A DNA stretch of 64,000 nt, from positions 574,890,263 to 574,954,262 of the forward strand of contig NC_081410.1 in assembly GCF_030272615.1 (NCBI RefSeq), given 5' to 3'. The notes beneath the pieces are model-generated. The model made no database searches. It had not been told where the DNA came from and was given only the letters and a program-made list of their open reading frames with translations. Shown piece after piece: positions 44,430 to 56,799 of the stretch (position 1 is the stretch's first letter; every line of letters starts with the position of its first letter). The position numbers were made by a program, and so were the translations under genes. Source of the DNA: Cryptomeria japonica. Taxonomy: Eukaryota > Streptophyta > Pinopsida > Cupressales > Cupressaceae.

Positions 44430-46068
44430 TGAACACCCTCGAGTATTGAGAAGTGGGGTGAATCAACATTAACTAAAACTTAAATATCAATCAACCATTT
44501 ACATATTAAATCAAATCTACTAAAGGAAAGAATAGAATCAATGCATGCAACACAAGAACACCAAGCTTTTTACATGGAAAACCCAGTGAGGGAAATACCA
44601 TGGTGAGAGTTAACTCACACTATATTAACAATATTATAATGTTTGTTTTAGGGATCACTACCCAAGATGGTTCATTGCTTCTAGAAAGGACTTGCAGAGT
44701 AAGATACAATGAAATAAAGACTTGCTAAAGAGACTCATTGTCTTGTAGTAGGATACCTGAAGATTACAAAGAAAATATAAACATGAACTATTGTAGAAGA
44801 CACATTTGACACATATTGATGTTGCAATCCTCTTTGTAGCATACTTACTCTATAATACTGACTTCACACACTTCATACTCAATTGATACGTCACCAAATA
44901 ATTCCATACACCACTTCACCTTCACAAATGATTTATCTTTCCTCAAAATCATTTAGAATAGCTCCAATAGGACCTATAAAGGAAACATGTAGTATCATAT
45001 TGGTAAGCTCCAAAACATATGTATTATAAACAATATTAGGTTGCAGATAAACCAAAGACATAGCTAATCCCTAAACACATCCTTCAAAGCCAATAAGATA
45101 GCCAGGATCAATTACAAATGAAGGAACTTAATCTGTTGACCCAAACACCAACACCACTATCAAGACTATTATTTGTTACCTTTAAATCACTGGGGAGAAT
45201 CCAAAAACAACATACATAACAAAATATAAGAACTTATAACCATATACAACATATCTATAACCATCTCTTGAAGTAACTGATAATCAAATGCACACACAAG
45301 TGGGGAAACCCACTAAACTGATAGAAACATGGCAAACCAGATAGACTATGACACTTCAACACATAAGATATGATATTGTAGAGGATCAAATCATTTGAAA
45401 CTCACATGGAGGAACCCTTATACCTTCCCAAACATATTTTTAAATCTGTACAAGTATACCAATAATTGTGAAGGAATAAGGAGCATTCTAGTGAGCAACT
45501 GAGACATGACACACTATTGAATTGTAATTCAGATAATAGTCACACAAATTTTATTATAGAAGATATTATCACATGAAATCCTTGAAGTAACAACCTTATC
45601 GACTCACAAGTATATCCCTAAAACTGCAAGGCCAAGCCGAGGAAGACGGAGGAATGCAGATCAAAATGCCAATAGATAGGCTTAATAACATATACTATTC
45701 AACCCTTGGAAAAATTTCCTCAATAACATACATGTGAATCCAATCTCAAATATCAACCACTAACACCTTTATCATATAGCCATCAACTAATGTAACTACA
45801 TTCCAAAACCAAAGTATAAAGCATATGTACAATGTGTTACCATATGCATACCATACATCCAAACTGATGTTCTACCATGGATACATCTAATGGTCTTCCA
45901 GACTATCTTCAATCATGTTTATTACACGTCACAATGTGAGTCAAACCGTCTCTCTCAAATGTCAAACCATCTCTTTCAAATGTCAAACCATCTCTCTCAA
46001 ATGTCTCATCACACACAACTTGACCACTGACCTCAAGTTGACATCACTAACAACAGATATTTCCAACA
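44430..46068 (-). mobile_element. Copia-like 5' LTR (1639 bp)
   Basis: On the minus strand it begins TGTTGGAAATATC (46068) and ends GGTGTTCA (44430), followed by the PBS and decayed gag. Near its start is a tandem triplication of a unit of about 22 bp (GTCAAACCATCTCTCTCAAAT, about 45944-46008). The flanking five bases on the right are AGAGG. Its partner may be the LTR beginning at 170. Confidence 0.7.
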
Positions 46069-47760
46069 AGAGGTTCTTGAAGGCACTTGCAAAAATGAAC
46101 GAAGGAAATTGGATGGAAGTTCCTAATTTTTAAAAAACTTTGAATATTGATGAGTTGATTGAATAGATAAATGACCTGGTAGAGTACTTTGATCTAGAAG
46201 AGATCAAATATCGTTAGAGAGTGAAAATATCTCAAACAAAACTCAAAGGCCATGTTTCACTATGGTGGAGGGATTTGCAAAGAAAAGGGTTGTAAATGGT
46301 GATTCGAGGATAACATAGTGGAGCCAAATGATGGCTAGATTGAAGGAAAAGTTCATCTTGGGGGATTATGAACTAGAGTTATCTATGAAGATGCAAAATT
46401 TAAAGCAAAAGGACATGAGTGTGAAATATTACATGTGAATTTTAAATTAGTGACCTAATCATGACAACTCCAAATCGATAGGGAAGAGGTGGATAGATGC
46501 ATAAATGGGTTGAGATTTAACATTCAAGATGAGATGAGCATGTTAAAGATGAATACACTAGAAGAGACATACTAATATGCATTAAAGGTGGAAGAGAAGA
46601 TAATGACAAGGCAACAAATTAATCCAAGAAGAAGAGGGAGGTTTATGATAGAAAAGGAGCAAGGGAAAAACTACAAGGGAAAACAAGTTAGTGAAGTGAA
46701 ATCCAAAATCAAGTGGAATGAAGAATTAGGAAAGGAAACAAAGAAAAAAGGAGAGTCATCATGAGAAAGAAGAAATTATGAAAACGAAGAGGATTTTTAG
46801 GTACTCGCTTCAATGGTGGAGGATCTAGTCATAGGGCCTTTGAATGCCCACAAGTACAACAAGGATATGAAAATCCTAAAGCTAGAGGAAAGCATATTGT
46901 AGAGGCTAATGAAGAGAAAGAGAGAGTGTGTATATTGAGAGCATGAAGAATCTCTAATGATTAGCTTAACATTATTAAAACCAAAAAATAAACAAGAAGA
47001 GCCCACACAAAGAAGAATTTTTTTCAAGATCATTTGTAAATCAAGACAAAAGTGTTGTAAATTAATCATGGACAATGATAGTATAGATAATTTGGTGGCA
47101 CAAGAAATGACGAAAAATTTGAATTTGAGGAGAGTGAAGTATCCAATCCATACAAAGTTTCATGGTTGTAGCAAGGTCATCAGATTTTAGTAAGTGAACA
47201 ATGTTTGGTTTGAATTTTCAAATAGGTAATTAAAAAGATTAAGTTTTATGTGATGTAATTCCCATGAATGTTTGTCATGTCCTATTAGTTTGACTATGGC
47301 AACTTTGAAACCATTGAAGGACAAGCAAGAGGAGGTAGAAAACAATGAACACGTATGTATGACTTCAAGTAAACAATTTGTAAATTAATTTAATGATGAA
47401 GGATCATGTTCTAAATTGAATCATGATACAAACTAAGTTGGGACATTAGTTTTCCTTATTAGGAAGCAAAGTGAAATTGGGGTTGTAGAGGTAGGAGGAG
47501 GAGAAAAGATCCCCATACAAGAGGAAAATGAAGAAGAGAGAAGAAAAGTAACATCTAAAGCATGTATTCTTCAAAGTATGGGAAGGGCCAAATACGAAGT
47601 TGCAATAAAGAATAAAAAGGTAACATCTAAATTTTGTAACTTACTTGATAAAATTAAATTAAACATATTTGAGGGAATTAAAAAAGAGGTTGTAGAAGAA
47701 GAGGATAATTCAAGGGAATGGTTGTTTTATCAAATTTTGTTGAGGCTAATTTTAATGTAA
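46069..47760 (+). pseudogene. Decayed Ty3/Gypsy Gag-protease fragment
   Basis: Plus-strand frames with stops encode Gag-type blocks in order: ALAKMNEGNWMEVPNF, LVEYFDLEEIKYR, LKGHVSLWW, MKMQNLKQKDMSVKYY and INGLRFNIQDEMSMLKMNT-like. Next is a retropepsin region with CCKLIMDNDSIDNLVAQEM, where the catalytic D-S/T-G has become DND, and a V-SWL-QG-HQ-like stretch. Low-complexity Lys/Glu sequence follows to about 47757. The left end is cut exactly by the Copia-like LTR, so the N-terminal part lies elsewhere. No RT follows. Confidence 0.65.
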
Positions 47761-49370
47761 GAGGAATGGTAAAGAGGAGTGAGGGAAGAAAAATGGTGAA
47801 GTGTATGTCACAAGTAGAAAAATCATAAGCTATTGGGAGTGATGAATTTTTTTTGGAAATATACTTCCTGAACTAAAAATCATGAGAAGAAATCAAAAGG
47901 AAAGATGATCAAATAAATTGAGGGAAAAGAAGATAGGAGAAGTAACATGGATTGAAGCCTCTAAACTATTGAATCTTGGAATCCCAATAATAGATGAATT
48001 TTCAAAAGTTCTCACTAATGGAATACTATTTATTACTTGGGTTGTTTGATGAAGGAGTATTCACGTTCATAGGCAATCCTACACAACTAAAAAAAAATCT
48101 TCTTTATTTTCTAAATTTTGTTGTGTTGGTGATTTTTGCCTTATAGGCTTGATTTGTTGACCTCTTCAAGCTCCTCAACACTCAAATTTTGATTTAAATT
48201 CTTGAAAATGAAAATGGTCATTTTAATTAATGTTATGACTATGCATTTTGTAATGTTTTGTTTGCAAAAATGAGAAGCTAAACTCCATGCTTAGGAAAGT
48301 GAAGATTCATCACTAGCATTTGTAACTCCTATTTTATAAGGTTTTCAATTCTTGGAAGAGGAGGGACGTGGGAGAGGAAGAGGAGGGGTGTGAAAAAGGA
48401 AGAGGAGGGACATTTTCCATGCCCAACAAGAGAGAAAAAAATATTTATTTTTGTTGTAGATTGCAATGAAATAGCTACGCCCAAGTTGGGAAGAAAATAG
48501 AGATGTGAGGTTGTGGACAAGAGAGAGGAAAGGAAGGAGAGTGAGTAGAGGAAGAATACAACATCCAAGATGAGAAGATTCAAAAGAGAGGAGGATGCTT
48601 TGGCATGTACTTGTAACTAATTTGTGAGCATTTGAATCTGATTTTTAAAAGTTATTTTCGTATTGTAATGTGTTGCTAATGTTGAATTTAAGATTGATGG
48701 ATACTTACCTATAGCTTGATATTCAGAAAAGTTGAATTTGTTTAATATTTATTTAAAGTATGTTTGCAACAAACTAATTTCTCTCATGAGTATTGAATGG
48801 TTAAAATTATAGTATTTCAATATTAATTTTCTCTCGTGAATTGTAAAAGTTGAAGAGTCTTGTCTTGCAACAATTGACAATCCTTTTGGATTCTAAGTTG
48901 TTGATTGCATTGGTTTAACGTTGAGGTGTATAAGATGAAAGGAGCCTAATATTAGACTATCAAACATGGCTAAATTCCATTACCTCATTGGGCTGTTAGA
49001 AAAGGAAGAATTCCAATACCTATTGATGTATCAAATATGGCTAGCTAAAGTTTAATATGTTTTAAGGTATTATACAAGGTTGAAATTTGATACTTATAGA
49101 TTTCAGAATTCATCCTTTTTTGATACCTTGATGAGATTTCAAGCTTTTTACATTTTGATGGTTTAATACATTGGACTCCTCAAACCGCCATTGTTAAGTG
49201 GATATTGAACTTGTATTTTTGATACCAAATAACACTAAAATCTAATACCTTTTCCAATGTCTAAAAATGCAATAATATTTATTTAATTAAAGGTTGGAAT
49301 AAGATATAACCTAATCTTATTTAGTTTGATCAAATTTAGTATGCAAACTTTGACTTGACAAATATAGAAT
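47761..49370. other. No gene seen
   Basis: AT-rich sequence with a GA-rich tract at 48350-48600. Weak protein-like words near 47900-48050 could be further gypsy debris, but nothing diagnostic. Confidence 0.35.
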
Positions 49371-51504
49371 TGCAACTCTTGTATAGACACTAAAGGATAG
49401 TGCATTTGTGACTAAAAAAATATTCTCAAGAATGACATGAATATATAAAAAGAAATTAAAAAATTACCAAGGTGCAGTTGTTAGTAATACATTTTACTAA
49501 ACTAGTAAAGAATACTCTATTTTGTTGTGTATAGAAAATTACACATAACATTCAATTTAACATTTCACCCTATTTTCTTTTCTTTTTTGGTTGAAAATAT
49601 GTATTTTCCATTTTATTGATTAATTATCTAAAAAATATAAATAATATTAATTTAAATAAATTTTATTAAAAGTATGTTTCTTTATTTTATTTTAAACTTA
49701 TGCATATTTAGTTTTCTATTATTATTCAAATTAAATTGAGTTTTCATTCATTTTTTAACTATTATTGCTTATTAAAATTATATATGTGAAGTACAAAACC
49801 TCCCATTTCTTTTAAAGATGTGTGGACAAATCCTTCATTGAGATAAATTAACTCATGGAAACACATCAAATTGAAACTTAAGGAACTTATGTAATTGACT
49901 TGAACATTTGATCTCTCCTTCATGAAGTTGTAAAAATTGGTATTTGATTCTCATCCAGTTGCTTGCTATATCTGCCACCATTTCTTGTTCGACATATCCA
50001 ACATTTCTTTCATGTATATGGTCGCACAAAGTTTTTATATTTGCTATTATGGTTAGGGAGATGTTTGGATCAACTAGGTGTATACTTCCAAGTATTTTGA
50101 TTCTTGTTTTGCAAACTAATGATTCAAGCTATCACGTGTAGTCTTGTTTCATATGGTATGATATTGCAATCTTATTCTTTTTATGTAATCAATTTTGGAT
50201 TGCTATTTATTTTCCTTGTAATCTCATTTTGCTTTGTTCAATACAAAAAAAAAGAAGAAGAATAGTTCAATGTATGTAGATTTGTAATGACATACAATTT
50301 TTTATATCTCTTTTAGTCTAGGTATATTGATTTTTCTATTATTACCGAAATGAAGTTGATTTTTTCAATATTAATTACATATTACAATGATAGATTATAC
50401 TAGTTATCTTCATTTTTTTTTAATATAAATGAAGGTAAAAGATATCCTTCTCAAGATATCTCTTTTTCAGTCAACTTCTATATTGCCAATATCTTTTACA
50501 TAATTTTTTCTAAAGATAAACTTGTCAATAAAATACCAATAATATTTTAAGTATTAATATTATTATATTATCTTATTAAGAACTAATACCAAATTACACA
50601 ATATTAGATAATTAAAATTTTAAATTTGAAAAGAAGTTTATAATTATTATGAACGTGAATTAACAATTGGATAAAAGACGAATGCTTTTGGATGAAACAC
50701 AGTCAAAACTTCTAACTTAAGAAAATATAATATATAAATAATATCTCCCATTACAAATATTAACAATAATATGCAATTTTTAATCATTAAATCTATATCA
50801 GTCATATCTCTTTTTAAAATTAAAAATTAATATATATATAAAATAGTATTAAAAAATAAATGATTGAGTCGTCTATCCACAACTATCTTTAATTTGTAGG
50901 CCATGAAATCTTACATTCTATAATATTTAATTTATCTCCAAGATAGACTTTGAAAGAAATTTAGCTTGGACAAAAATCTAGGAATAATCTTATTAAATTG
51001 ACTGACTTAGAAAGAAATTTGGCTTGGACCAAAAGTCCAATAATAACTTTGATACATGGTAAGACATATACATTTAATATTATCAACAAGCTATATCAAT
51101 TTCTTAGTAAATTGAATGACTTTGATATTTTTTGGCTTGATCCAAAAATCTAATAATAACTTGTCCTTCATGTTCGTCCAAAACAAAGAATAATAGAGCC
51201 TTGCACACACATTCCCAAAACAAATATTACCTAAAAAAGATTGATTCATTTAATATTATTTTAATAAATGCCTAACTTAAAATGAAGATTGCTTCCACTT
51301 TTTTATGATTTATTTAATATTTTAATAAATGCCTCACTTATAAAGAAGATTGCCTCCACTTTTTTACCGTTGGAACTCAAAAAGGCTACTTGCCGACATA
51401 CAGGTTATATCAATTTGTTTTTATTGGTAAACAACGACCGCCATACGGATTCCGTAACGTGGTTTTGCCGGTAAAAAGCAATGCGCATACAGTCAGAGTC
51501 CCTT

Positions 51505-51511
51505 ACGTGGC
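51505..51511 (+). promoter_or_regulatory. ABRE-like element, copy 1 (ACGTGGC)
   Basis: ACGTGGC matches the abscisic-acid response core bound by bZIP factors. The corresponding site in copy 2 is CACGTGG at 55052. Motif match only. Confidence 0.35.
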
Positions 51512-51699
51512 AAAACAGGGTGGGTTACCTAAAAATATTGAATTCTTCGCCTGACGATTCGTAAGGTGTCTCTCGGTGCCACAAATTTTAAACGGCCTAG
51601 AAGGGACCCGTTTGAATTACGAGAGAGTCTTTAATGGGGATGCCCCTGTGAGGGTTTACAGTTAAATTTATTGCATTTGCATCACTAAGACTTCCATTT

Positions 51700-51762
51700 C
51701 ACAGTTGGAAAAGAGGATAGAAGAGATCAGAAGAGTTGTTTTTTCAGTTCATCAAGTTTCTG
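51700..51762 (+). other. Possible 5' UTR exon end and donor, copy 1
   Basis: TTTCTG followed by GTGAGAA forms a good 5' splice site at 51763. The preceding sequence is among the best preserved between the two duplicates. No transcript data. Confidence 0.35.
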
Positions 51763-52619
51763 GTGAGAAGAACATTTACTATTTTCATTTCTGTTGTCTT
51801 GTCAGAGTTTTAAGCAAAAAGGGTAGAGATGCTGCGTAATAAGTGCTTATATTGGTATTGTTGCATTTTACGCTGCGGGAGTGCTTTTATTTTCATTGCA
51901 TTATGGCCTGCGTGGGGTCTTGTCAGAGTTAAAAAATGGAAATTAAAACAATAAGTGTCTGCCTGCATGGTTTCTTGAAAAGCTCTGTTCGAGATATGGT
52001 ATGTCTTATTGTTTTTATGTAAGGATTTATAACACTTCTGTATTTGTCCTTTTATGCTAGGATTGTAAGCTTTTAGAGAAAACCTACTTTTCTTGCAGTC
52101 CCATTAGACCCTTTTTGTTACTAGCGGACTCAAATTTTTCAAATTTGAAATTTCATTATGAGCATTTTCTCAACAGCAATCTATTATTAACAGCAATCTA
52201 TATAACAAAATGCACCTGAAACAGAGACTTTTGGGACATGACAGTAGTCTTGTAGTGCAGGTATGTCATCCAGTACTCCGTGTTTGAAAAATTTAATCCA
52301 ATTATCTTGCCAAAATAAAGCCTAAACCAAGAACAACGCATATAATATTTAGAATAGCGGTTTGAAATCTTGATTTTTTATGTTTTTCTATGCACTTTTT
52401 CCTGAAGCTGTATTTCTTAGTGTTTTAGATGTTTAAATAGGCAAGAATAGATCTAGGTAATTGGTTCTTCCCGTTCAGCAGAAGTGACATTCAGAGCAAT
52501 ATAACAAATATTTACAATGGTGAACACATTGCTTCTTTAATCCTTTTGTATGAATTTGTGTTGGAAGCCATATTAGGGTGTCAGAGATGGGATAAGTCTT
52601 ATATCAAGTTGTTGAAGAT

Positions 52620-53850
52620 GGGCTAGGTCTGATATTAGCGTATTGGAGATGGGAGAAGTCCATATTGGGCTGTTTCATAATCATTCTCATAAGGAGGTTA
52701 TACGACATTGGAGTCACATAAGACATTGGAGTCTCGTCTTTCAATTATATCTTGTAGTTGCAGAAGAAGGTCATGCCTTTCCCTTGTTAAGAGATGTTGT
52801 ATTGTTTTGTTGGCATGTTGGTATATTAGCAATCTGACGAGAGAGATTGACACAAAGCTTTTAAAATTCAGGGGAGGAAAGAGTTAGAGAAAACAACAGG
52901 ACAAGGTATTTTCCAAATAAAATTAATAATCACATGTCTGTAAGTGTGGGAAAGAACATCAAAGGAAGAAGCAGCACCAAGAAGGGTTGCTTTCCAAGAC
53001 CACACACAAGGGAAAAGAGCAGGTCGGGTGGTGAAAAGTGAAAACCATAACATCGGAGCATGGGGATAGGTCTAAAAGGTATGTTTATTGACACAAAAAG
53101 GACAAGTAGATAGAGGGTTAGCAAACTTAAGGCGATAGCCAATGGGAAGTTTAATATGAAGCACTTTCCAAGCAAGGAGTTGAGAGTTGAGATTGGGCAG
53201 CTGCTCTAGATTCTCTAAATTTGGATCTTGAGTTTATCATATTTGGATTAAAGAAAGGCACAATTCCATTTTCCATTGAAGCAGGGTGATATAGAAATAG
53301 GGGGAAGGAGCTGTGTTCTAGAGGGAAGAAACAGATGCTGCAATCATTAGGCCATTTCCAGTCATTCAAGAAGTTAGCATGACAATCCAAGGACATTAGG
53401 TTACAAAGATTAGGGGTGACCAACTACTTAATTTCATAATTAGTTGTTTGTCTGAGAATGATAGGTTGAACTGATTCTTAAGGAGAGGCCAATGTTTCCA
53501 TTGAAAGGATAAGCGTCCCATAAGTCTCAAAAAATTTGAATGCCTCTTTTGAAAAGTCTCCAAGTCCTTTGCACCAACTTGTTCCACCAAATAGAGGAGT
53601 AAGGAAAACTTGGGCCATGGCTAGGGATTGATCAAACCAAATGAGCTTTTTTAAGGTGATTTGTCAAGCTTTCCAAATTGAATTAAATAGAGCAAATCCG
53701 TGAGCTTGAAGAACTTAAGTAGGAGGAGTTTGTCTTTCCAACTAACATAGTCCCAAGAATGATCGGCAAAGGTGACTAAATGCGAAACTTAACTAACTTC
53801 TTCCAAGGGGTATATCTCCCTCTAAAGCCTTGATTATCCATTTGGTAGTT
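52620..53850 (-). pseudogene. LINE (L1-type) fragment, 3' part of the ORF2 region
   Basis: Minus-strand frames read KLIWFDQSLAMAQVFLTPLF, then GHLSFQWKHW-like sequence, and AWKVLHIKLPIGYRL followed by CPFCVNKHTFQTYPHA. The last resembles the zinc-binding domain downstream of reverse transcriptase in plant L1 elements (W-K-L-L-P then CxxC then H). Many stops; 5'-truncated. It sits exactly between the two duplicated leader segments. Confidence 0.5.
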
Positions 53851-55051
53851 ACACAAGTTATAAAATTTTAGCTCCACATTTATTATCACTAAAATATATT
53901 GTGTTTGTGACTATAAAAAATGTTTTCATGAATTGCATGAATATATGGAAAACACATTAAAAATTACTAAGTTCACCTTCTATACTGCATAACATTCAAA
54001 TTAACATTTCACCCTTATTTTCTTTTTTAGATTAAAATAATTTATTTCATCATTTATTAATTAATTATCTGAAAAAATAAATAATATTTTTTATTATTAA
54101 AAATGCAACTCTTCATTTTTATTTTTAAAATGTATAGTTTTTTCCAACTATTAGACTATAGAAATTATTTTTTTATTCATTTTAATTATTATTGTGTATT
54201 GATATTATGTATGTAAACTACAAAATCTTTGATTCCTTTAAAGGTATAACATAGAGAATTTTATTTGGAATGAATTTTAAAGAAATAATTTATGATATAG
54301 ATTTGTAATGATTTACAACTTTTATTTCTGTTTATCTTTTACATAGATTTAAAAAAAATAAATATGTAGTAAAATATCAATAATAATAACTCTTTAAATA
54401 AGAGCTAACATCAAATTACATAATATTAAATAAGTAACTTGTTAAATATGAAAAATCATTCTATAATTATTATGAATAAGAATTTACAACTCAATTAAAG
54501 AAAAATACTTTTGAATAAAATGATGATGATATTTTGATCATTTTTCTTCTAAAAAATTATTAATTAATCTACTATTAAAAAATAATATTAATAAAAATCA
54601 AATGATCGAGTCAACTCTCCTTACAACCATCTTTAATTTGTGGACCATAAATTTTTTATATCCTATTTTATTTGTTTCTCATTACACAAGGTGTTGACAC
54701 ATGGTGAGATATATAAGATATACTGATTTCTTATAAAATTGAAGATAGACTTGAAAGAAATTTGGTGTGGACCAAAAAGCTAAGAACGCCTGTCCACATG
54801 TTGGTCCCTGGATAGCCACGTCAAATGTAAGAGGAGCTTTATAATCTAGATTTTTTTATTTTAATAAATGCCTCAAACTTCAAACAAGATGGCCTTCACT
54901 GTTCGACCGTCGGATCTCAGAAAGACTGTTTACCGACATACAAGTTCTATCAATTTGATTTCATTGCTTGACAACGACTACCCAACGAATTCCGTAACAT
55001 CGTGCAATAATAATGGCCGGCCATAGAAATGCGCGTATTGTCAGAGTCCCT

Positions 55052-55058
55052 CACGTGG
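55052..55058 (+). promoter_or_regulatory. G-box/ABRE-like element, copy 2 (CACGTGG)
   Basis: CACGTGG, about 250 bases upstream of the putative non-coding exon end. Osmotic regulation of an OSCA-type gene through ABA would make sense, but this is inference from a short motif. Confidence 0.35.
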
Positions 55059-55239
55059 TGACACAAGGTGGCTTTTGCAAAAGATACGATTCGCTAGGCG
55101 TCCCTGGGTCCCACATTTTTTAAACGGCCCGCATAAGGCACTGTTTGAATTACGAAAGCGTCTTTAATGGGGATGCTTAATAGGGATGCTCACCTGAGAT
55201 TTTACTGTTAAATTCATTGCATTTACATGACTAAGCATT

Positions 55240-55308
55240 CCATTTTACAGTGCGAGAACAGAATAGAAGAGATCAGAAGAGTTCCTTTTTCAGTTCATTA
55301 AGTTTCTG
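55240..55308 (+). other. Putative first non-coding exon (3' part) of the OSCA1-like gene
   Basis: Ends TTTCTG at a GTGAGAA donor (55309). Joined to the TTTCAG acceptor at 59188 it would give a 5' UTR intron of about 3.9 kb. The donor region is tandemly duplicated (52-bp period, 55291-55394), giving a second donor at 55361. Inference from splice motifs and from conservation between the duplicates. Confidence 0.35.
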
Positions 55309-55394
55309 GTGAGAATAACGTTTATTATTTTCATTTCTATTTCAGTTCATTAAGTTTCTTGTGAGAATAACGTTTATTATTTTCATTTCTATCG
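55291..55394. repeat. 52-bp tandem duplication spanning a splice donor
   Basis: CAGTTCATTAAGTTTCT plus downstream sequence occurs at 55291 and again at 55343 with few differences (G/T just before GTGAGAA). Confidence 0.9.
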
Positions 55395-55990
55395 CCTTGT
55401 CGGATTTTTTAAGCAGAAAGGGTAGAAATTCTGCGTAATAAGTACTTCTATTGGTATTGCTGGATTGTACACTGGAGTATTTTATCTTCATTGCATTATG
55501 GCCTGCAAGGGTTAACTGTTAAAAAGCAAAAAACAAAAACAATTGTCTGCTTGCATGGTTTCTTGAAAAGCTCTATTAGAGCTATGGTGTTTCTGTATTT
55601 TTTTTATATCAGGATTTATCACCTATTTGTAATTACCTTTTTATATTAGGATTGCAAGGTTTTAGATAACACGTACTTTTCTTGCAGTCCCATTAGCCCC
55701 TTTTTGTTTCTAGTGGACACTAATAAATAAATTTCAACTTTCAAATTTCATTATAATCAATTTCTCAACAGCAATCTATCAGTGATACCAATCTCTATAA
55801 CAAAATGCATCTGACACACATGCTTTTGAGACATGACAGTACTGTCTTGTAGTGCAGGTAAGTCATTCAGTCCTCTGTGTTTGAAAATTATAACCCAATT
55901 GCGAATAATATTTACAATAGCGATCTGAAATATCTTTCGATGTTTTTCTATGCAGTTGTTCCTGAAGCTGTATTTCTTAATGTTTGAGAT

Positions 55991-56790
55991 GTTTAAATAG
56001 GTAAGAATAGATCTAGGTAGTTGGTCCTTCCGGTCCAGCAGAAGTGAAATTCAGAGCAATTCAACAAATATTTAGAATGGTGGTTTGAATCGTTGACTTT
56101 CTATCCTTTCGTATGAAATTGTTCTGGAAGTGGAAACCACATTTCTTAATATTTTCAACAGTTAAAAATGCATGAAGAGATGGAGGTAGTTGGCCTTTCC
56201 AGCCGAGCAGATGTTTGATGCAGAGCAACTCAGACAATATTGACTATAGTGTTTGAAATGTTTGTATGCAATTTTTCTGGAAACTTTATTTCTTAATATT
56301 TAATCTGGTTAATATTTACAACAGTTAAAAATGAATGAAGAGATGGAGGTAGTTGGCCTTTCCAGTCGACAATATATTCGATGCAGAGCAACTCAAACAA
56401 TATTTACTGTAGTGTTTGAAATGTTTGTATGCAATTTTTCTGGAAACTTTATTTCTTAATATTCAATCTAGTTAATATTTACAAGAGTTAAAAATGAATG
56501 AAAAGATGGAGGTACTTGGCCTTTCCAGTCGAGAAGACGTTTGATGCAGAGCAACTCAAACAATATTTACTATAGTGCCAGTGTGTTGACTTTTTATGCT
56601 GGGTGGGGGTGATTGGTATTTACAGCAGTTGTCTGAGAATATTGATTCTTTAATTCTTCTTTACATATTTGTTCTGGAAGCCAACTTTCGTAAGGTAGTT
56701 AAAAATGTGACAAGAGATGGAGATGGTTGGTCCTTCCAGTCTAGCAGAAGTGGCTAGGATAAAAGAACCGTAAGAGACAGAGAAAAAATT
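55991..56790. repeat. Tandem repeats of about 163 bp
   Basis: The anchor GTTAAAAATG(A/C)ATGAA and the downstream words GGAGGTAGTTGGCCTTTCCAG and GATGCAGAGCAACTCA recur at 55991 (diverged), 56161, 56324, 56487 and 56698 (diverged). Central spacing is exactly 163 bp twice. Confidence 0.85.
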
Positions 56791-56799
56791 GACGCAAAC

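Larger units (their letters stand above)
49380..52550 (+). repeat. Duplicated promoter/5' leader segment, copy 1
   Basis: Matches 53880-56130 in order and orientation with substantial divergence and indels. Landmarks are TGTGACTA near 49405 and 53911, TTTTAAACGG near 51585 and 55120, CTTTAATGGGGATGC near 51630 and 55152, AGAAGAGATCAGAAGAGTT near 51720 and 55265, and TGCATGGTTTCTTGAAAAGCT near 51965 and 55552. It is oriented toward the OSCA1-like gene and may be an outlying duplicate of its promoter and 5' leader. Confidence 0.7.
53880..56130 (+). repeat. Duplicated promoter/5' leader segment, copy 2
   Basis: See copy 1 for shared landmarks. This copy is nearer to the coding exon, so it is the more likely functional promoter and first non-coding exon. 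Confidence 0.7.
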
